Source of the DNA: JAPLJQ01 sp037143735
Lineage (GTDB): Bacteria; Desulfobacterota; Syntrophia; Syntrophales; UBA2185
Assembly: GCA_037143735.1 (NCBI GenBank)
Contig: JBAWYD010000039.1
Coordinates: forward strand, 1 to 20,007
DNA length: 20,007 nucleotides
Direction: 5' to 3'
Shown here: in pieces, positions 1-7,636 of the stretch
How positions within the stretch are numbered: position 1 is the first letter of the stretch
How the letters are laid out: every line of letters starts with the position of its first letter
Program-made: the position numbers and the translations under genes
The notes under the pieces: model-generated
What the model was told of the DNA's origin: nothing
The model's input: the letters and a program-made list of their open reading frames with translations, nothing else
The model's database searches: none

Positions 1-52
1 CCCACGACGTCCAGCTTGGGAAGCTGACATTCTACCACTGAATTACGCCCGC
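1..52 (-). tRNA. tRNA-Gly (anticodon CCC), partial at window edge
   Basis: Read on the minus strand, the 5' end at 52 begins GCGGGCG (acceptor arm), followed by a D arm with ATTC/GAAT stem around AGTGGTA, an anticodon arm TCAGC-TTCCCAA-GCTGG, a five-base variable loop and the first half of a T stem (GTGGG). The anticodon CCC at 20-18 reads the glycine codon GGG. About 52 of the expected 74 or so bases are present; the T loop, the second half of the T stem and the 3' acceptor strand lie outside the window. It sits downstream of hisD in the same orientation, with its own probable promoter. Confidence 0.93.
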
Positions 53-113
53 TCAAAGAGAAGCTACGCCGATACGGGTACGGATAAAAAACGCTGATGT
101 GAAACCTGCGGTC

Positions 114-141
114 ATCTTAATCAACACGCGGTTTTTGTCAA
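114..141 (-). promoter_or_regulatory. Probable sigma-70 promoter for tRNA-Gly, overlapping hisD stop codon
   Basis: On the minus strand a perfect -35 box TTGACA (141-136) is followed after 16 bases by TAAGAT (119-114), matching four of six -10 positions. The TGA stop of hisD (140-138) lies inside the -35 box. Predicted transcription would start near 107, giving a leader of about 55 bases before the tRNA. This would let the tRNA be transcribed independently of the long operon upstream. It is inferred from consensus match and spacing only. Confidence 0.5.
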
Positions 142-1436
142 GGGTTTTTTCTCTCAAGTCTTATAGTAACTGACTTCCCATGAGCATCCAACCCTTCCAT
201 TTCCGCAAACGTTGCCGCCTGATGTCCATATTTCTGAAGGGATTCCTCGGAAAAATAAAGCACACTGCTCCGCTTTACAAAGTCATAGACCCCAAGAGGA
301 GAGGCAAATCTTGCAGTCCCCCCTGTGGGGAGGATATGGTTGGGACCTGCAATATAATCCCCGAGGGTCCCCGGAGTATTGTGTCCCAGAAAAACGGCCC
401 CGGCGTGTTTTATTTTCGGGAGCATCTCCCGGGGATTTTTGACCATCAATTCCAGATGCTCCGGGGCAAAGCGGTTGGCTATTGCAATGGCCTCATCAAT
501 ATCCTTTGTCACTATAACGGCGCCGAAATTTTTTAAAGCACGCATGGCAATTGATTTTCTTTGCAGGTCATTTAATTGAAGCTCAACTTCAGAGGCTACC
601 TGCCCGGCCAGAGCTTCATCCGGCGTCAGAAGAACGGCGCTGGCCATTTCATCATGCTCCGCCTGGGCAAGGAGATCAGCGGCGACATACGAAGCGTGAG
701 CAGTTCCGTCAGCAATGACAACAACCTCGCTGGGACCTGCAATCATATCAATGGCAACCTGTCCGTAAACCATTTTTTTTGCCGCTGAGACATATGCATT
801 GCCGGGACCGACAATCTTATCCACTTTCGGAATCGATTCCGTCCCATAAGCAAGCGCCGCTATCGCCTGGGCGCCACCGATTTTGAAGATCCGTGTCACA
901 CCACTCAGCTTTGCAGCAGCAACCACGAGAGGATTTACCCGCCCATCCCGGGAGGGTGTAACCAGAATAATATCACGAACACCTGCAATTTTAGCCGGCA
1001 CCGCAGCCATAATAACTGTGGACGGATAGCAGGCAAGCCCGCCGGGGGCATAAATACCCACCTGCTCCAGCGGCAATATGCGCTGCCCCAATTCAACGCC
1101 CTCTTCATCCGAAGAAAACCAGCTCTTCAGTTCCTGCTTCCTATGAAACACTTCAACCCGTTGGGCAGCCACCCGGAGAACCGCCATATCCTCCGTCCTG
1201 ACCCGGGCAAAGGCTTCCTCCGCTTCATCGACAGAAACAGCGACCGTTTCTGCACTCAGGGTGCATCCATCAAATTTCTGCGTATATTCAAAAAGGGCCT
1301 GATCCTTCCTCACGGCAACATCATCGACAATGCCCTTGACAACGGTCAGGATTTTTTCATCAAAAACATTGCCCCGTTGCTTAATCAGGTGGAATACCTC
1401 CTCAAATATAGCTTCGTCCGTGCGGATAATATTCAT
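138..1436 (-). CDS. hisD: Histidinol dehydrogenase
   Basis: HisD catalyses the last two steps of histidine biosynthesis, oxidising L-histidinol to L-histidine with two NAD+ in the cytoplasm. The 432-residue length is typical. The family's zinc ligands and catalytic bases are all visible: Q258 and H261 in AQAEHDE, E326 and H327 in APEHLEL, D360 in LGDYIAGPNH and H419 in LDAHGKS. The glycine-rich IYAPGG segment lies near residue 128. The ATG at 1436 is one base after the murA TAG stop, and an AAAGGA sequence inside the end of murA can serve as ribosome-binding site, so the two are probably translationally coupled. It is the last gene of the rho-to-hisD series. Its other his genes are not adjacent: hisC lies some 14 kb away on the other strand. 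Confidence 0.97.
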   Translation of the reverse strand: MNIIRTDEAIFEEVFHLIKQRGNVFDEKILTVVKGIVDDVAVRKDQALFEYTQKFDGCTLSAETVAVSVDEAEEAFARVRTEDMAVLRVAAQRVEVFHRKQELKSWFSSDEEGVELGQRILPLEQVGIYAPGGLACYPSTVIMAAVPAKIAGVRDIILVTPSRDGRVNPLVVAAAKLSGVTRIFKIGGAQAIAALAYGTESIPKVDKIVGPGNAYVSAAKKMVYGQVAIDMIAGPSEVVVIADGTAHASYVAADLLAQAEHDEMASAVLLTPDEALAGQVASEVELQLNDLQRKSIAMRALKNFGAVIVTKDIDEAIAIANRFAPEHLELMVKNPREMLPKIKHAGAVFLGHNTPGTLGDYIAGPNHILPTGGTARFASPLGVYDFVKRSSVLYFSEESLQKYGHQAATFAEMEGLDAHGKSVTIRLERKNP

Positions 1437-1437
1437 G

Positions 1438-2688
1438 CTATTCAGAAATCCTTTTTATGTTTGCGCCAAGGGCAGACAATTTATTTTCGATCTTCTGATA
1501 CCCTCTGTCGATATGATACACCCTGGACAGTACCGTCCTGCCTTCCGCCGCCAGCCCTGCAAGGATCAGAGAAGCCGAAGCCCGGAGATCCGTCGCCATC
1601 ACCGGAGCCCCTCTCAGCTTCGCAACGCCTCTGACCATGGCATTGTTTCCCTGAATCACGATATCGGCCCCCATGCGCATCAATTCGCTCACATGCATAA
1701 ACCTGTTTTCGAAAACCGTCTCCGTAATCAAAGCAAGTCCGCTGCCTATGGTCATCATGGCCATGATCTGGGCCTGAAGGTCCGTCGGGAACCCGGGATA
1801 AGGAAGTGTTTTTATATCAATGCTTTTTATTTTTTTCCTCCCTGACGCCCTGACGCCCCCGTCAACGGGCGTAATCTCCATGCCTGCATCTCTGAGCTTA
1901 GCAATCAGGGCATCCAGATGCGACGGATTACAGCCCAGGATTCTGACATCTCCCCCCGTAATACCTGCGGCAAGCATGAATGTCCCCGCTTCGATCCGAT
2001 CCGCCATTACAGTGGCTTCAACAGGGTTCATACGATCAACCCCGTCTATTCTGATGACGTCTGTGCCGGCGCCGGAAATCCTCGCCCCCATGCCATTCAA
2101 CACCTCAGCCAGATTGACGATTTCAGGCTCCCGGGCTGCATTTTTCAGAACCGTTGTTCCTTCAGCAAGACAGGCAGCCATCATAATATTTTCCGTTCCT
2201 GTTACTGTAGAAATATCAAAATATATGGTCGCTCCCTTCAGTTTTTTTGCCCGGGCCTCCACGTAACCATCCCTCAATTCCACCTCGGCGCCCATATCCT
2301 GAAGGGCTCTGATGTGAAGATTTACGGGTCTTGCCCCTATGGCACACCCTCCCGGAAGAGAAACCCTTGCCACGCCTGTACGTGCGAGAAGGGGACCAAG
2401 AACCAGGATAGAAGCCCTCATGGTCTTGACCAGATCATAGGAAGCCTCGCTTTGGTTGATGGTATCTGCATTGATTCTGACGGTTGAGTTTCCTTCAACC
2501 CTGACGCCTAAATTTCCCAAAAGTTTCCTAACGGTCCTGATGTCCACGAGATCAGGGATATTGTGAAACGTGTTCCAACCCGGCGTCAGAAGCGAAGCGA
2601 CCATGATCGGAAGGGCCGCATTTTTAGCCCCGCTGACCAATACATCGCCGCAAAGTTTCTCGCCACCCATGATGATAATTTTATCCAC
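1438..2688 (-). CDS. murA: UDP-N-acetylglucosamine 1-carboxyvinyltransferase (MurA)
   Basis: MurA transfers enolpyruvate from phosphoenolpyruvate to UDP-GlcNAc, the first committed step of peptidoglycan synthesis, in the cytoplasm. With the GTG start at 2688 the protein is 416 residues and begins MDKIIIMGGEKLCG, the usual MurA N-terminus. Residues K22-N23 (SGAKNAALP) and the PEP-binding, fosfomycin-target cysteine C115 (LPGGCAIGARP) fall at the positions known from E. coli MurA, which supports this start. The open frame extends to an ATG at 2739, but that would overlap prmC by 59 bases. The GTG start overlaps the prmC stop by 8 bases and has an AAGGAAGG sequence about 11 bases upstream. Because C115 is a cysteine and not aspartate, the enzyme should be fosfomycin-sensitive in principle. 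Confidence 0.97.
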   Translation of the reverse strand: MDKIIIMGGEKLCGDVLVSGAKNAALPIMVASLLTPGWNTFHNIPDLVDIRTVRKLLGNLGVRVEGNSTVRINADTINQSEASYDLVKTMRASILVLGPLLARTGVARVSLPGGCAIGARPVNLHIRALQDMGAEVELRDGYVEARAKKLKGATIYFDISTVTGTENIMMAACLAEGTTVLKNAAREPEIVNLAEVLNGMGARISGAGTDVIRIDGVDRMNPVEATVMADRIEAGTFMLAAGITGGDVRILGCNPSHLDALIAKLRDAGMEITPVDGGVRASGRKKIKSIDIKTLPYPGFPTDLQAQIMAMMTIGSGLALITETVFENRFMHVSELMRMGADIVIQGNNAMVRGVAKLRGAPVMATDLRASASLILAGLAAEGRTVLSRVYHIDRGYQKIENKLSALGANIKRISE

Positions 2689-3550
2689 GGATGATATCTT
2701 CCTTCCTTCTTGCCGAAAATGCCCGCTCGGCGCCGGCATAATCCCGTATGAAAATTATGTCGTCGTAGAGATTTGATTCTTTGAATATCTCTATAACCCG
2801 GTCTTTCTGACCTTCACCCATTTCAATAAAAAGCCTGCCCCCCTCTTTCAGGTAAGGCGCTCCCTGCATGATAATCTCCCGGTGAAAATCAGTTCCATCC
2901 GTACCGGCCAGAAGGGCCACGCTGGGCTCAAACTTTCTGACCCCCGGGGGGAGATGCCCAAACGCTTCTTCCGATATATAGGGCGGATTGGAGACAATGA
3001 TATCAAATTTTTCCGAAACAGGCTCAAAAAATGAGCCCCACCGAAAAGAAATTTGACGCTGGACACCATTTTCCCGGGCATTATCCACCGCAACAGAAAG
3101 TGCCTCCCTTGAAATATCGGTGGCCACAATTCGAATGTTATTCAATTCAGAAGCCAGGGCCACACTGACGGCCCCACTGCCCGTGCCAATTTCAAGGATC
3201 ATAAGCTGAATGAAATCCCCCGGCAAATACGTTCTGATAATTGCTTCGACAAGCATCTCCGTTTCCGGTCTGGGAATGAGAACATGGTTGTTGACTTTAA
3301 AAGGAAGAGACCAGAATTCTTTCTGCCCGATAATATAGGCAACTGGCTCTCCCCCCCGTCGCCTCTCGACCCAATTCCGAAATCTTTGAAACTCTTCTTC
3401 CGTCAGAATTTCTTCCGGATGGGCATAAAGACGGAGACGGTCCGTTTTCATACAACACGACAAAAGCACCTCGGCATCAAGTCTTGGCGTGGCAAAACCC
3501 AGCTGTCCCAAATCCTGTGTCGCGTCGTAGAGAACGCTCCGGATATCCAT
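2681..3550 (-). CDS. prmC: Peptide chain release factor N5-glutamine methyltransferase (PrmC/HemK)
   Basis: PrmC uses S-adenosylmethionine to methylate the glutamine of the GGQ motif in release factors, which speeds peptide release. The 289-residue protein has an N-terminal helical substrate-binding region (about 1-90), a PRPETE segment (93-98), the SAM-binding loop EIGTGSG (120-126) and the NPPY catalytic motif (188-191) that grips the target glutamine amide. Its substrate RF1 (prfA) is the preceding gene in the same direction, a widely conserved pairing. The ATG at 3550 has a GGAG some 13 bases upstream. A 134-base gap separates it from prfA and contains a dispersed repeat, so the pair is not as tightly packed as in many genomes. 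Confidence 0.96.
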   Translation of the reverse strand: MDIRSVLYDATQDLGQLGFATPRLDAEVLLSCCMKTDRLRLYAHPEEILTEEEFQRFRNWVERRRGGEPVAYIIGQKEFWSLPFKVNNHVLIPRPETEMLVEAIIRTYLPGDFIQLMILEIGTGSGAVSVALASELNNIRIVATDISREALSVAVDNARENGVQRQISFRWGSFFEPVSEKFDIIVSNPPYISEEAFGHLPPGVRKFEPSVALLAGTDGTDFHREIIMQGAPYLKEGGRLFIEMGEGQKDRVIEIFKESNLYDDIIFIRDYAGAERAFSARRKEDIIRG

Positions 3551-3638
3551 AAAGAAGCATACACTCCAGGCACGAAATCCGAATGTCCAAAATTTCTTAG
3601 AATTTCAACATCGATGAATTCGTAAAAAGTAGCTTCCC

Positions 3639-3672
3639 GTCATTGCAAGAAGCTATGCACCGCGGCAATCTC
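3639..3672 (+). repeat. Single-arm copy of a dispersed GTCATTGC...GCAATCTC repeat
   Basis: A 34-base element opens with GTCATTGC and closes with GCAATCTC, the same ends and total length as the left arm of the element at 14085-14166; 24 of 34 positions agree. It lies between prfA and prmC. Just before it, 3613-3631 carries a GAATTCGTAAAAAGT segment that I suspect belongs to the same repeat unit, from memory of similar intergenic sequence in related genomes. There is no coding potential. Confidence 0.6.
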
Positions 3673-3684
3673 TTTAATGTTGTC

Positions 3685-4755
3685 TTAACCGGCAGACTGT
3701 TTCAGTGCTTCGGACTGGAAATGGGTTGCAAGTGCGTTGATTGCAATCTGAATATCTCCATCAAGAAAGTTTTCCAGATTGTAAAGCGTCAGTCCGATCC
3801 GGTGATCCGTCATCCTTCCCTGGGGATAATTGTAGGTCCGGATCCGCTCACTTCTGTCTCCACTTCCTACTTGATTCTTCCTCGATTCAGAAATTTCAGC
3901 ATTCTGTTTCTGAACACTCATGTCCAGAAGCCTTGATCTGAGAACCTTCATCGCTTTGGCTTTATTCTTGTGCTGAGATTTCTCATCCTGACAGGTGACA
4001 ACCAGACCTGATGGAAGATGGGTGATTCTGACGGCAGAATCTGTCGTATTGACACTCTGTCCGCCATGACCGCTGGAATGATAGACGTCAATTCTCAGGT
4101 CATTCGGATCAACCTGGACATCAACCTCCTCCGCCTCCGGCAGAATGGCAACGGTTACAGCGGACGTGTGAATCCGGCCCTGGGCCTCCGTAACGGGAAC
4201 ACGCTGCACCCGATGGACGCCGCTTTCATATTTTAACCTGCTGTATGCTCCCTTGCCTTCAATAAGAGCAATAATTTCCTTGAACCCCCCCATGCCGCCT
4301 GCGGGATTATTGCTCACTACCTCGACCTTCCAGCGACACCTTTCTGCATAACGGGCATACATCCTGAAAAGATCACCTGCGAAAAGTCCTGCCTCATCTC
4401 CACCAGTTCCTGCCCTGATTTCCAGAAACACATTCTTCTCATCATTGGGATCCCTGGGCAGAAGAAGACTCCTCAATGTTTTCTCCAGCTCGGTCAGACG
4501 GTCCTTGATCTGAGGCATCTCTTCCCTGACAATTTCTTTCAGCTCATCATCGTTACCGCGCAGCAATGCCTGGCCTTCTTCGATACGTTCCTGTGTTCTT
4601 TCATATTCCCTGTAGGCTTCCACAAGGTCATACAGTTCGGCATGTTCCCTGGCATATTTCTGATAGAGCGCCGGCTTGTTGAATACATCCGGATCACTCA
4701 ACAATTTTTCCAGCTCTACATGTTTTGTCACGATGTCCTTCAGCTTGTCGAACAT
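3685..4755 (-). CDS. prfA: Peptide chain release factor 1 (RF1)
   Basis: RF1 recognises UAA and UAG stop codons in the ribosomal A site and triggers hydrolysis of the peptidyl-tRNA ester. The 356-residue length is normal. The codon-recognition tripeptide PVT (187-189) marks it as RF1; RF2 has SPF there. The GGQ catalytic motif is at 231-233 within HSSGHGGQSVN. The N-terminal coiled-coil region covers roughly residues 1-105. The ATG at 4755 is preceded by AAAGGA with a short spacer, a good ribosome-binding site. No programmed frameshift is seen, as expected for prfA in contrast to prfB. The protein's modifying enzyme PrmC is encoded next. Confidence 0.98.
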   Translation of the reverse strand: MFDKLKDIVTKHVELEKLLSDPDVFNKPALYQKYAREHAELYDLVEAYREYERTQERIEEGQALLRGNDDELKEIVREEMPQIKDRLTELEKTLRSLLLPRDPNDEKNVFLEIRAGTGGDEAGLFAGDLFRMYARYAERCRWKVEVVSNNPAGGMGGFKEIIALIEGKGAYSRLKYESGVHRVQRVPVTEAQGRIHTSAVTVAILPEAEEVDVQVDPNDLRIDVYHSSGHGGQSVNTTDSAVRITHLPSGLVVTCQDEKSQHKNKAKAMKVLRSRLLDMSVQKQNAEISESRKNQVGSGDRSERIRTYNYPQGRMTDHRIGLTLYNLENFLDGDIQIAINALATHFQSEALKQSAG

Positions 4756-4914
4756 GGTATCCTTTTTCTACAGTACATTTCCGATGGGGGAATACAGGCG
4801 CCAGACTCATTACCTCTTACATTAAACAAAGAAGCAATCTCAGGGAAAATGTCTCCCTAAAACAATCGACAGGTACCGACGATAACAACGATCCGTCAGG
4901 TGTTCATCAGTGGT

Positions 4915-4933
4915 GGGGAAAATGATTTTCCCC
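4915..4933. other. Perfect 8-bp palindromic hairpin between rpmE and prfA
   Basis: GGGGAAAA, a TGA loop and TTTTCCCC form a perfect inverted repeat in the 221-base gap 4756-4976. It is not followed by a T run on either strand, so it is not a standard intrinsic terminator. A shorter AGGGA/TCCCT dyad occurs at 4842-4858. On the minus-strand transcript it would sit 44 bases after the rpmE stop; it could protect the 3' end of an rpmE message, slow polymerase or separate L31 from RF1 expression. Function is unknown. Confidence 0.45.
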
Positions 4934-4976
4934 GAATGATCAGAAGCTGCTTGCCTCTGAGGCATACTCAGGCAGA

Positions 4977-5174
4977 TTAAACGCCATATTTCTTTTTGAA
5001 TTTTTCTACCCTCCCGGCTGTATCAACGATCCGCTGTTTTCCCGTCAAGAACGGGTGGCACTGGGAACAGATCTCTGTTTTTATGTCTTTCTTGGTTGAC
5101 CTGGTCTGAATCACATTTCCACACACACAGGTAATCGTTGTTTCTGCGTATTCCGGGTGAATTCCTTCCTTCAT
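4977..5174 (-). CDS. rpmE: 50S ribosomal protein L31, zinc-binding form
   Basis: L31 bridges the two ribosomal subunits at the central protuberance. With the ATG at 5174 the product has 65 residues and starts MKEGIHPEY, the usual L31 N-terminus. Four cysteines, C16 and C18 (CVCG) and C36 and C39 (CSQC), form the zinc ribbon of the Zn-containing form, followed by the conserved HPFLTGKQR segment. The frame is open upstream to 5240, but AGGAG lies seven bases before 5174, and an adjacent ATG at 5177 is closer than ideal, so 5174 is the best start. It lies 114 bases after rho. The Zn-containing form is the one repressed or replaced in bacteria that respond to zinc starvation with C-minus paralogues; no such paralogue is in the window. 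Confidence 0.95.
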   Translation of the reverse strand: MKEGIHPEYAETTITCVCGNVIQTRSTKKDIKTEICSQCHPFLTGKQRIVDTAGRVEKFKKKYGV

Positions 5175-5288
5175 CATAAATCTCCTATTTTCCTGAATAA
5201 AAACAATGTTCCTATCTTTCCCGTTTCTTATATGCCTCATCTGCGGCGTCCATAAGGATTCCCGGGGAAAGAAGTTATTTATCCTACA

Positions 5289-6536
5289 TCATTGATTCAT
5301 GGAATTCAAGAAAATCTGATTCGTTTCCATTTTCCTGATCTTGTCGCTGATAAATTCCATGGCATCGACGGGATTCATTTCCTGAAGAAGCCTTCTCAAT
5401 ATCCATATTCTGTTCAGATTAGCCTTCGGAATCAGAAGTTCTTCCTTTCTTGTGCCGGAGCGGATGAGGTCAAAGGCAGGAAATATCCGTCTGTCAGCAA
5501 TGCGGCGGTCCAGGTGAAGCTCCATGTTTCCCGTTCCCTTGAACTCTTCAAAAATGACTTCATCCATTCGACTTCCCGTGTCTATAAGGGCCGTAGAAAT
5601 AATCGTCAGGCTGCCACCGTTCTCGATGTTTCTGGCTGCGCCAAAGAATCGTTTTGGTTTATGCAGGGCGTTGGAATCAACGCCACCGGAAAGGACTTTA
5701 CCGCTCGGCGGGACAACGGTGTTATAGGCCCTGGCAAGTCTGGTGATGCTGTCAAGAAGAATCACCACGTCTCTTTTATGTTCAACAAGACGTTTTGCCT
5801 TCTCAATGACCATCTCCGCAACCTGGACATGACGCGTTGCCGGTTCATCAAAGGTTGATGATATTACCTCACCGTCAACACTCCTCTGCATGTCCGTCAC
5901 CTCTTCAGGGCGTTCATCGATCAGAAGGACCATCAAAATGACTTCCTTATGATTGGCCGTAATGCTGTGGGCAATGTCCTGAAGTAGAACGGTTTTTCCC
6001 GCCCTCGGAGGCGATACAATCAATCCCCTTTGCCCTTTTCCGATGGGTGCGAAGAGGTCCATGATTCTTGTCGATAAATTTTCAGGATCGGATTCAAGGT
6101 TTAATTTCTCCAGCGGATAAAGGGGCGTGAGGTTGTCAAAGAGAATCTTTTCTCTTGATGCCTCAGGGGCTTCAAAATTAACCGTATCCACTTTGAGAAG
6201 GGCGAAATACTTTTCGCCGTCCTTGGGGGGCCTTACCTCTCCCGAAACGGTATCGCCTGTTCTCAGGCTGAATCTCCGGATCTGAGAGGGAGAAATGTAG
6301 ATGTCGTCGGGGCTGGGAAGATAATTATAATCCACAGCCCGAAGAAAGCCAAAACTGTCAGGCAGAATCTCCAGAACACCCGAACCTGAAATCACCTCAT
6401 TCTTTTCGGCCTGGGTCTGCAGGATCGAGAAGATGAGATCCTGCCGTCTCATCCCGCTCGCACCTGCAACATTCAAGTCTTTTGCGAGATTCGTCAGCTC
6501 ACTGATCGGCAATCTTTTAATTTCTTCGATATTCAT
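5289..6536 (-). CDS. rho: Transcription termination factor Rho
   Basis: Rho is a hexameric RNA-dependent ATPase and helicase that releases transcripts at C-rich, ribosome-free sites. The 415-residue protein has the N-terminal Rho helical domain (about 1-45), the cold-shock-like primary RNA-binding domain (about 50-125, with GVLEILPDSFGFLR and the YISPSQIRRF segment), and the RecA-like ATPase core. Walker A is SPPRAGKT at 175-182 with K181, Walker B is VVILLDS at 257-263, and the Q-loop region LSGGVDSNAL is near 282-291, with the conserved DRRIADRRIFPAFDL at 343-357. It has no inserted acidic or basic N-terminal domain of the kind seen in Actinobacteria. The ATG at 6536 has AAGGGA seven bases upstream. 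It heads the rho-rpmE-prfA-prmC-murA-hisD series behind a long leader. Confidence 0.98.
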   Translation of the reverse strand: MNIEEIKRLPISELTNLAKDLNVAGASGMRRQDLIFSILQTQAEKNEVISGSGVLEILPDSFGFLRAVDYNYLPSPDDIYISPSQIRRFSLRTGDTVSGEVRPPKDGEKYFALLKVDTVNFEAPEASREKILFDNLTPLYPLEKLNLESDPENLSTRIMDLFAPIGKGQRGLIVSPPRAGKTVLLQDIAHSITANHKEVILMVLLIDERPEEVTDMQRSVDGEVISSTFDEPATRHVQVAEMVIEKAKRLVEHKRDVVILLDSITRLARAYNTVVPPSGKVLSGGVDSNALHKPKRFFGAARNIENGGSLTIISTALIDTGSRMDEVIFEEFKGTGNMELHLDRRIADRRIFPAFDLIRSGTRKEELLIPKANLNRIWILRRLLQEMNPVDAMEFISDKIRKMETNQIFLNSMNQ

Positions 6537-6778
6537 GATGAATTCCCTTGAATATTCCTTTCTTTACAAATTATTAGTCTGGAAAGGCATCCATGCTAAT
6601 GCTTTTAATTCCTGATTTTAAACCGCATTATTTCTTGCTGAAAATACGTGACAGTGTATCATGTAACGACATATGAAAGAATAACGTGGATTTATAACAA
6701 CGGGTTGCTCATCTTGAGCTCTTGAAAACGATCCAAAAGGAAGGACTTCTTTTTACGCCTTTCTAATATTGGTTTACC

Positions 6779-6805
6779 CCTATACCACCGATCATGATAT
6801 GTCAA
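6779..6805 (-). promoter_or_regulatory. Probable promoter upstream of rho (long leader)
   Basis: Just downstream of pgeF, on the minus strand, TGCTTGACA carries a perfect -35 box (6805-6800). A TATAGG (6784-6779) follows after only 15 bases; shifting to a 17-base spacer gives TAGGGG, a poor -10. The -35 is convincing and the -10 is not. A start near 6772 would give rho a leader of about 235 bases, which fits the known habit of rho genes to be autoregulated by premature termination in the leader, but I see no leader peptide or clear terminator there. Confidence 0.4.
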
Positions 6806-6817
6806 GCATTTTTCGTC

Positions 6818-7633
6818 TCAGGCGGCCTTGTTCTCATTTAACATCATGAAATTGATCTGCCTTCCCGTCTTTCCACCGTCCCCTCTGTGTGAAAAAAAGA
6901 CGTCTTTACGGCAGGATGTACAGATGTCTGACGAAAAAACACTCTCCGGCGGAATGCCCGCCTGTAGTAATTGACGTCTGTTGGCTAAGGGAAGATCCAG
7001 CATCCATTTCCCCTCTTCCCTGCACGGTATGAACGCGGATTCCCAGATTCCATCCCCTGTCACCGCATTAAAAACGGACTCATCCACCTCATAGCAACAG
7101 GGACCAATTGCCGGACCGATCGCAGCGATCATGTCCGCAGGCCGGGAAGAAAATGTTTCTGCAAAGGCTGTCACGGTCTTCGCTGCAATATTCAGGGCCG
7201 TTCCCCGCCAGCCTGCATGGGCAACCCCGATGATCCTTCTCTCCCTGTCCGCCAGAAAGACGGGCACGCAGTCCGCCGTTTTTATCCCGATGGCCAGTCC
7301 GGGCCGGTCGGTAACGATGGCGTCTACCTGATGCCGTTGACGCTTAAGCAAGGCAATGTTCGTATGATCCACAATCAGAATCCTGTCACCATGAACCTGA
7401 TGAACGACAAAAAACTGTTCCACCTGAAGATTGAAGGTTTCCGCGATAACCTTCCAGTTCTGCCTGACGTTATCGTTTGTGTCGCCCTCCCGTTCACTGA
7501 AATTCAAGCTGGCAAAATTGCCGTCACTCACCCCGCCCCGCCGCGTACAGAAGGCATGCACCAGGAAATTACATCTGCTCAAAACAGATGATTCCAGATA
7601 TTCTACGGAACTTTTTTTTAATAATTGGAACAT
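6818..7633 (-). CDS. pgeF: Laccase-domain purine nucleoside/peptidoglycan-editing protein (PgeF/YfiH family)
   Basis: Members of this family (Pfam Cu-oxidase_4, formerly DUF152) have been described as polyphenol oxidases, as adenosine/inosine phosphorylases-deaminases, and in E. coli as PgeF, which prevents misincorporation of serine into peptidoglycan stems. The 271-residue protein carries the metal-site residues H81 (VHQVHGD), C122 (KTADCVPV) and H139 (GVAHAGWRG), plus FCTRRGGVSDG near 28-38 and IGPAIGPCCYEV at 172-183. The spacing C122-H139 equals that of E. coli YfiH. The ATG at 7633 lies three bases after the rluD TGA, so it is likely coupled to rluD, an association seen in many bacteria. 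It is the last gene of the selA-rluD-pgeF run. Confidence 0.92.
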   Translation of the reverse strand: MFQLLKKSSVEYLESSVLSRCNFLVHAFCTRRGGVSDGNFASLNFSEREGDTNDNVRQNWKVIAETFNLQVEQFFVVHQVHGDRILIVDHTNIALLKRQRHQVDAIVTDRPGLAIGIKTADCVPVFLADRERRIIGVAHAGWRGTALNIAAKTVTAFAETFSSRPADMIAAIGPAIGPCCYEVDESVFNAVTGDGIWESAFIPCREEGKWMLDLPLANRRQLLQAGIPPESVFSSDICTSCRKDVFFSHRGDGGKTGRQINFMMLNENKAA

Positions 7634-7636
7634 GTA

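Noticed and set aside
1918..2487. Plus-strand open frame of 189 codons antisense to murA
   Set aside because: It overlaps the catalytic region of murA, including C115, and has no start signal or recognisable domain.
2686..2739. Longer murA beginning at ATG 2739
   Set aside because: The extra 17 residues do not resemble MurA, overlap prmC by 59 bases, and shift C115 away from its family position; the GTG at 2688 has a good ribosome-binding site.
5175..5240. Longer rpmE beginning at ATG 5240
   Set aside because: The extra N-terminal residues are unlike L31, and AGGAG is placed for the start at 5174.
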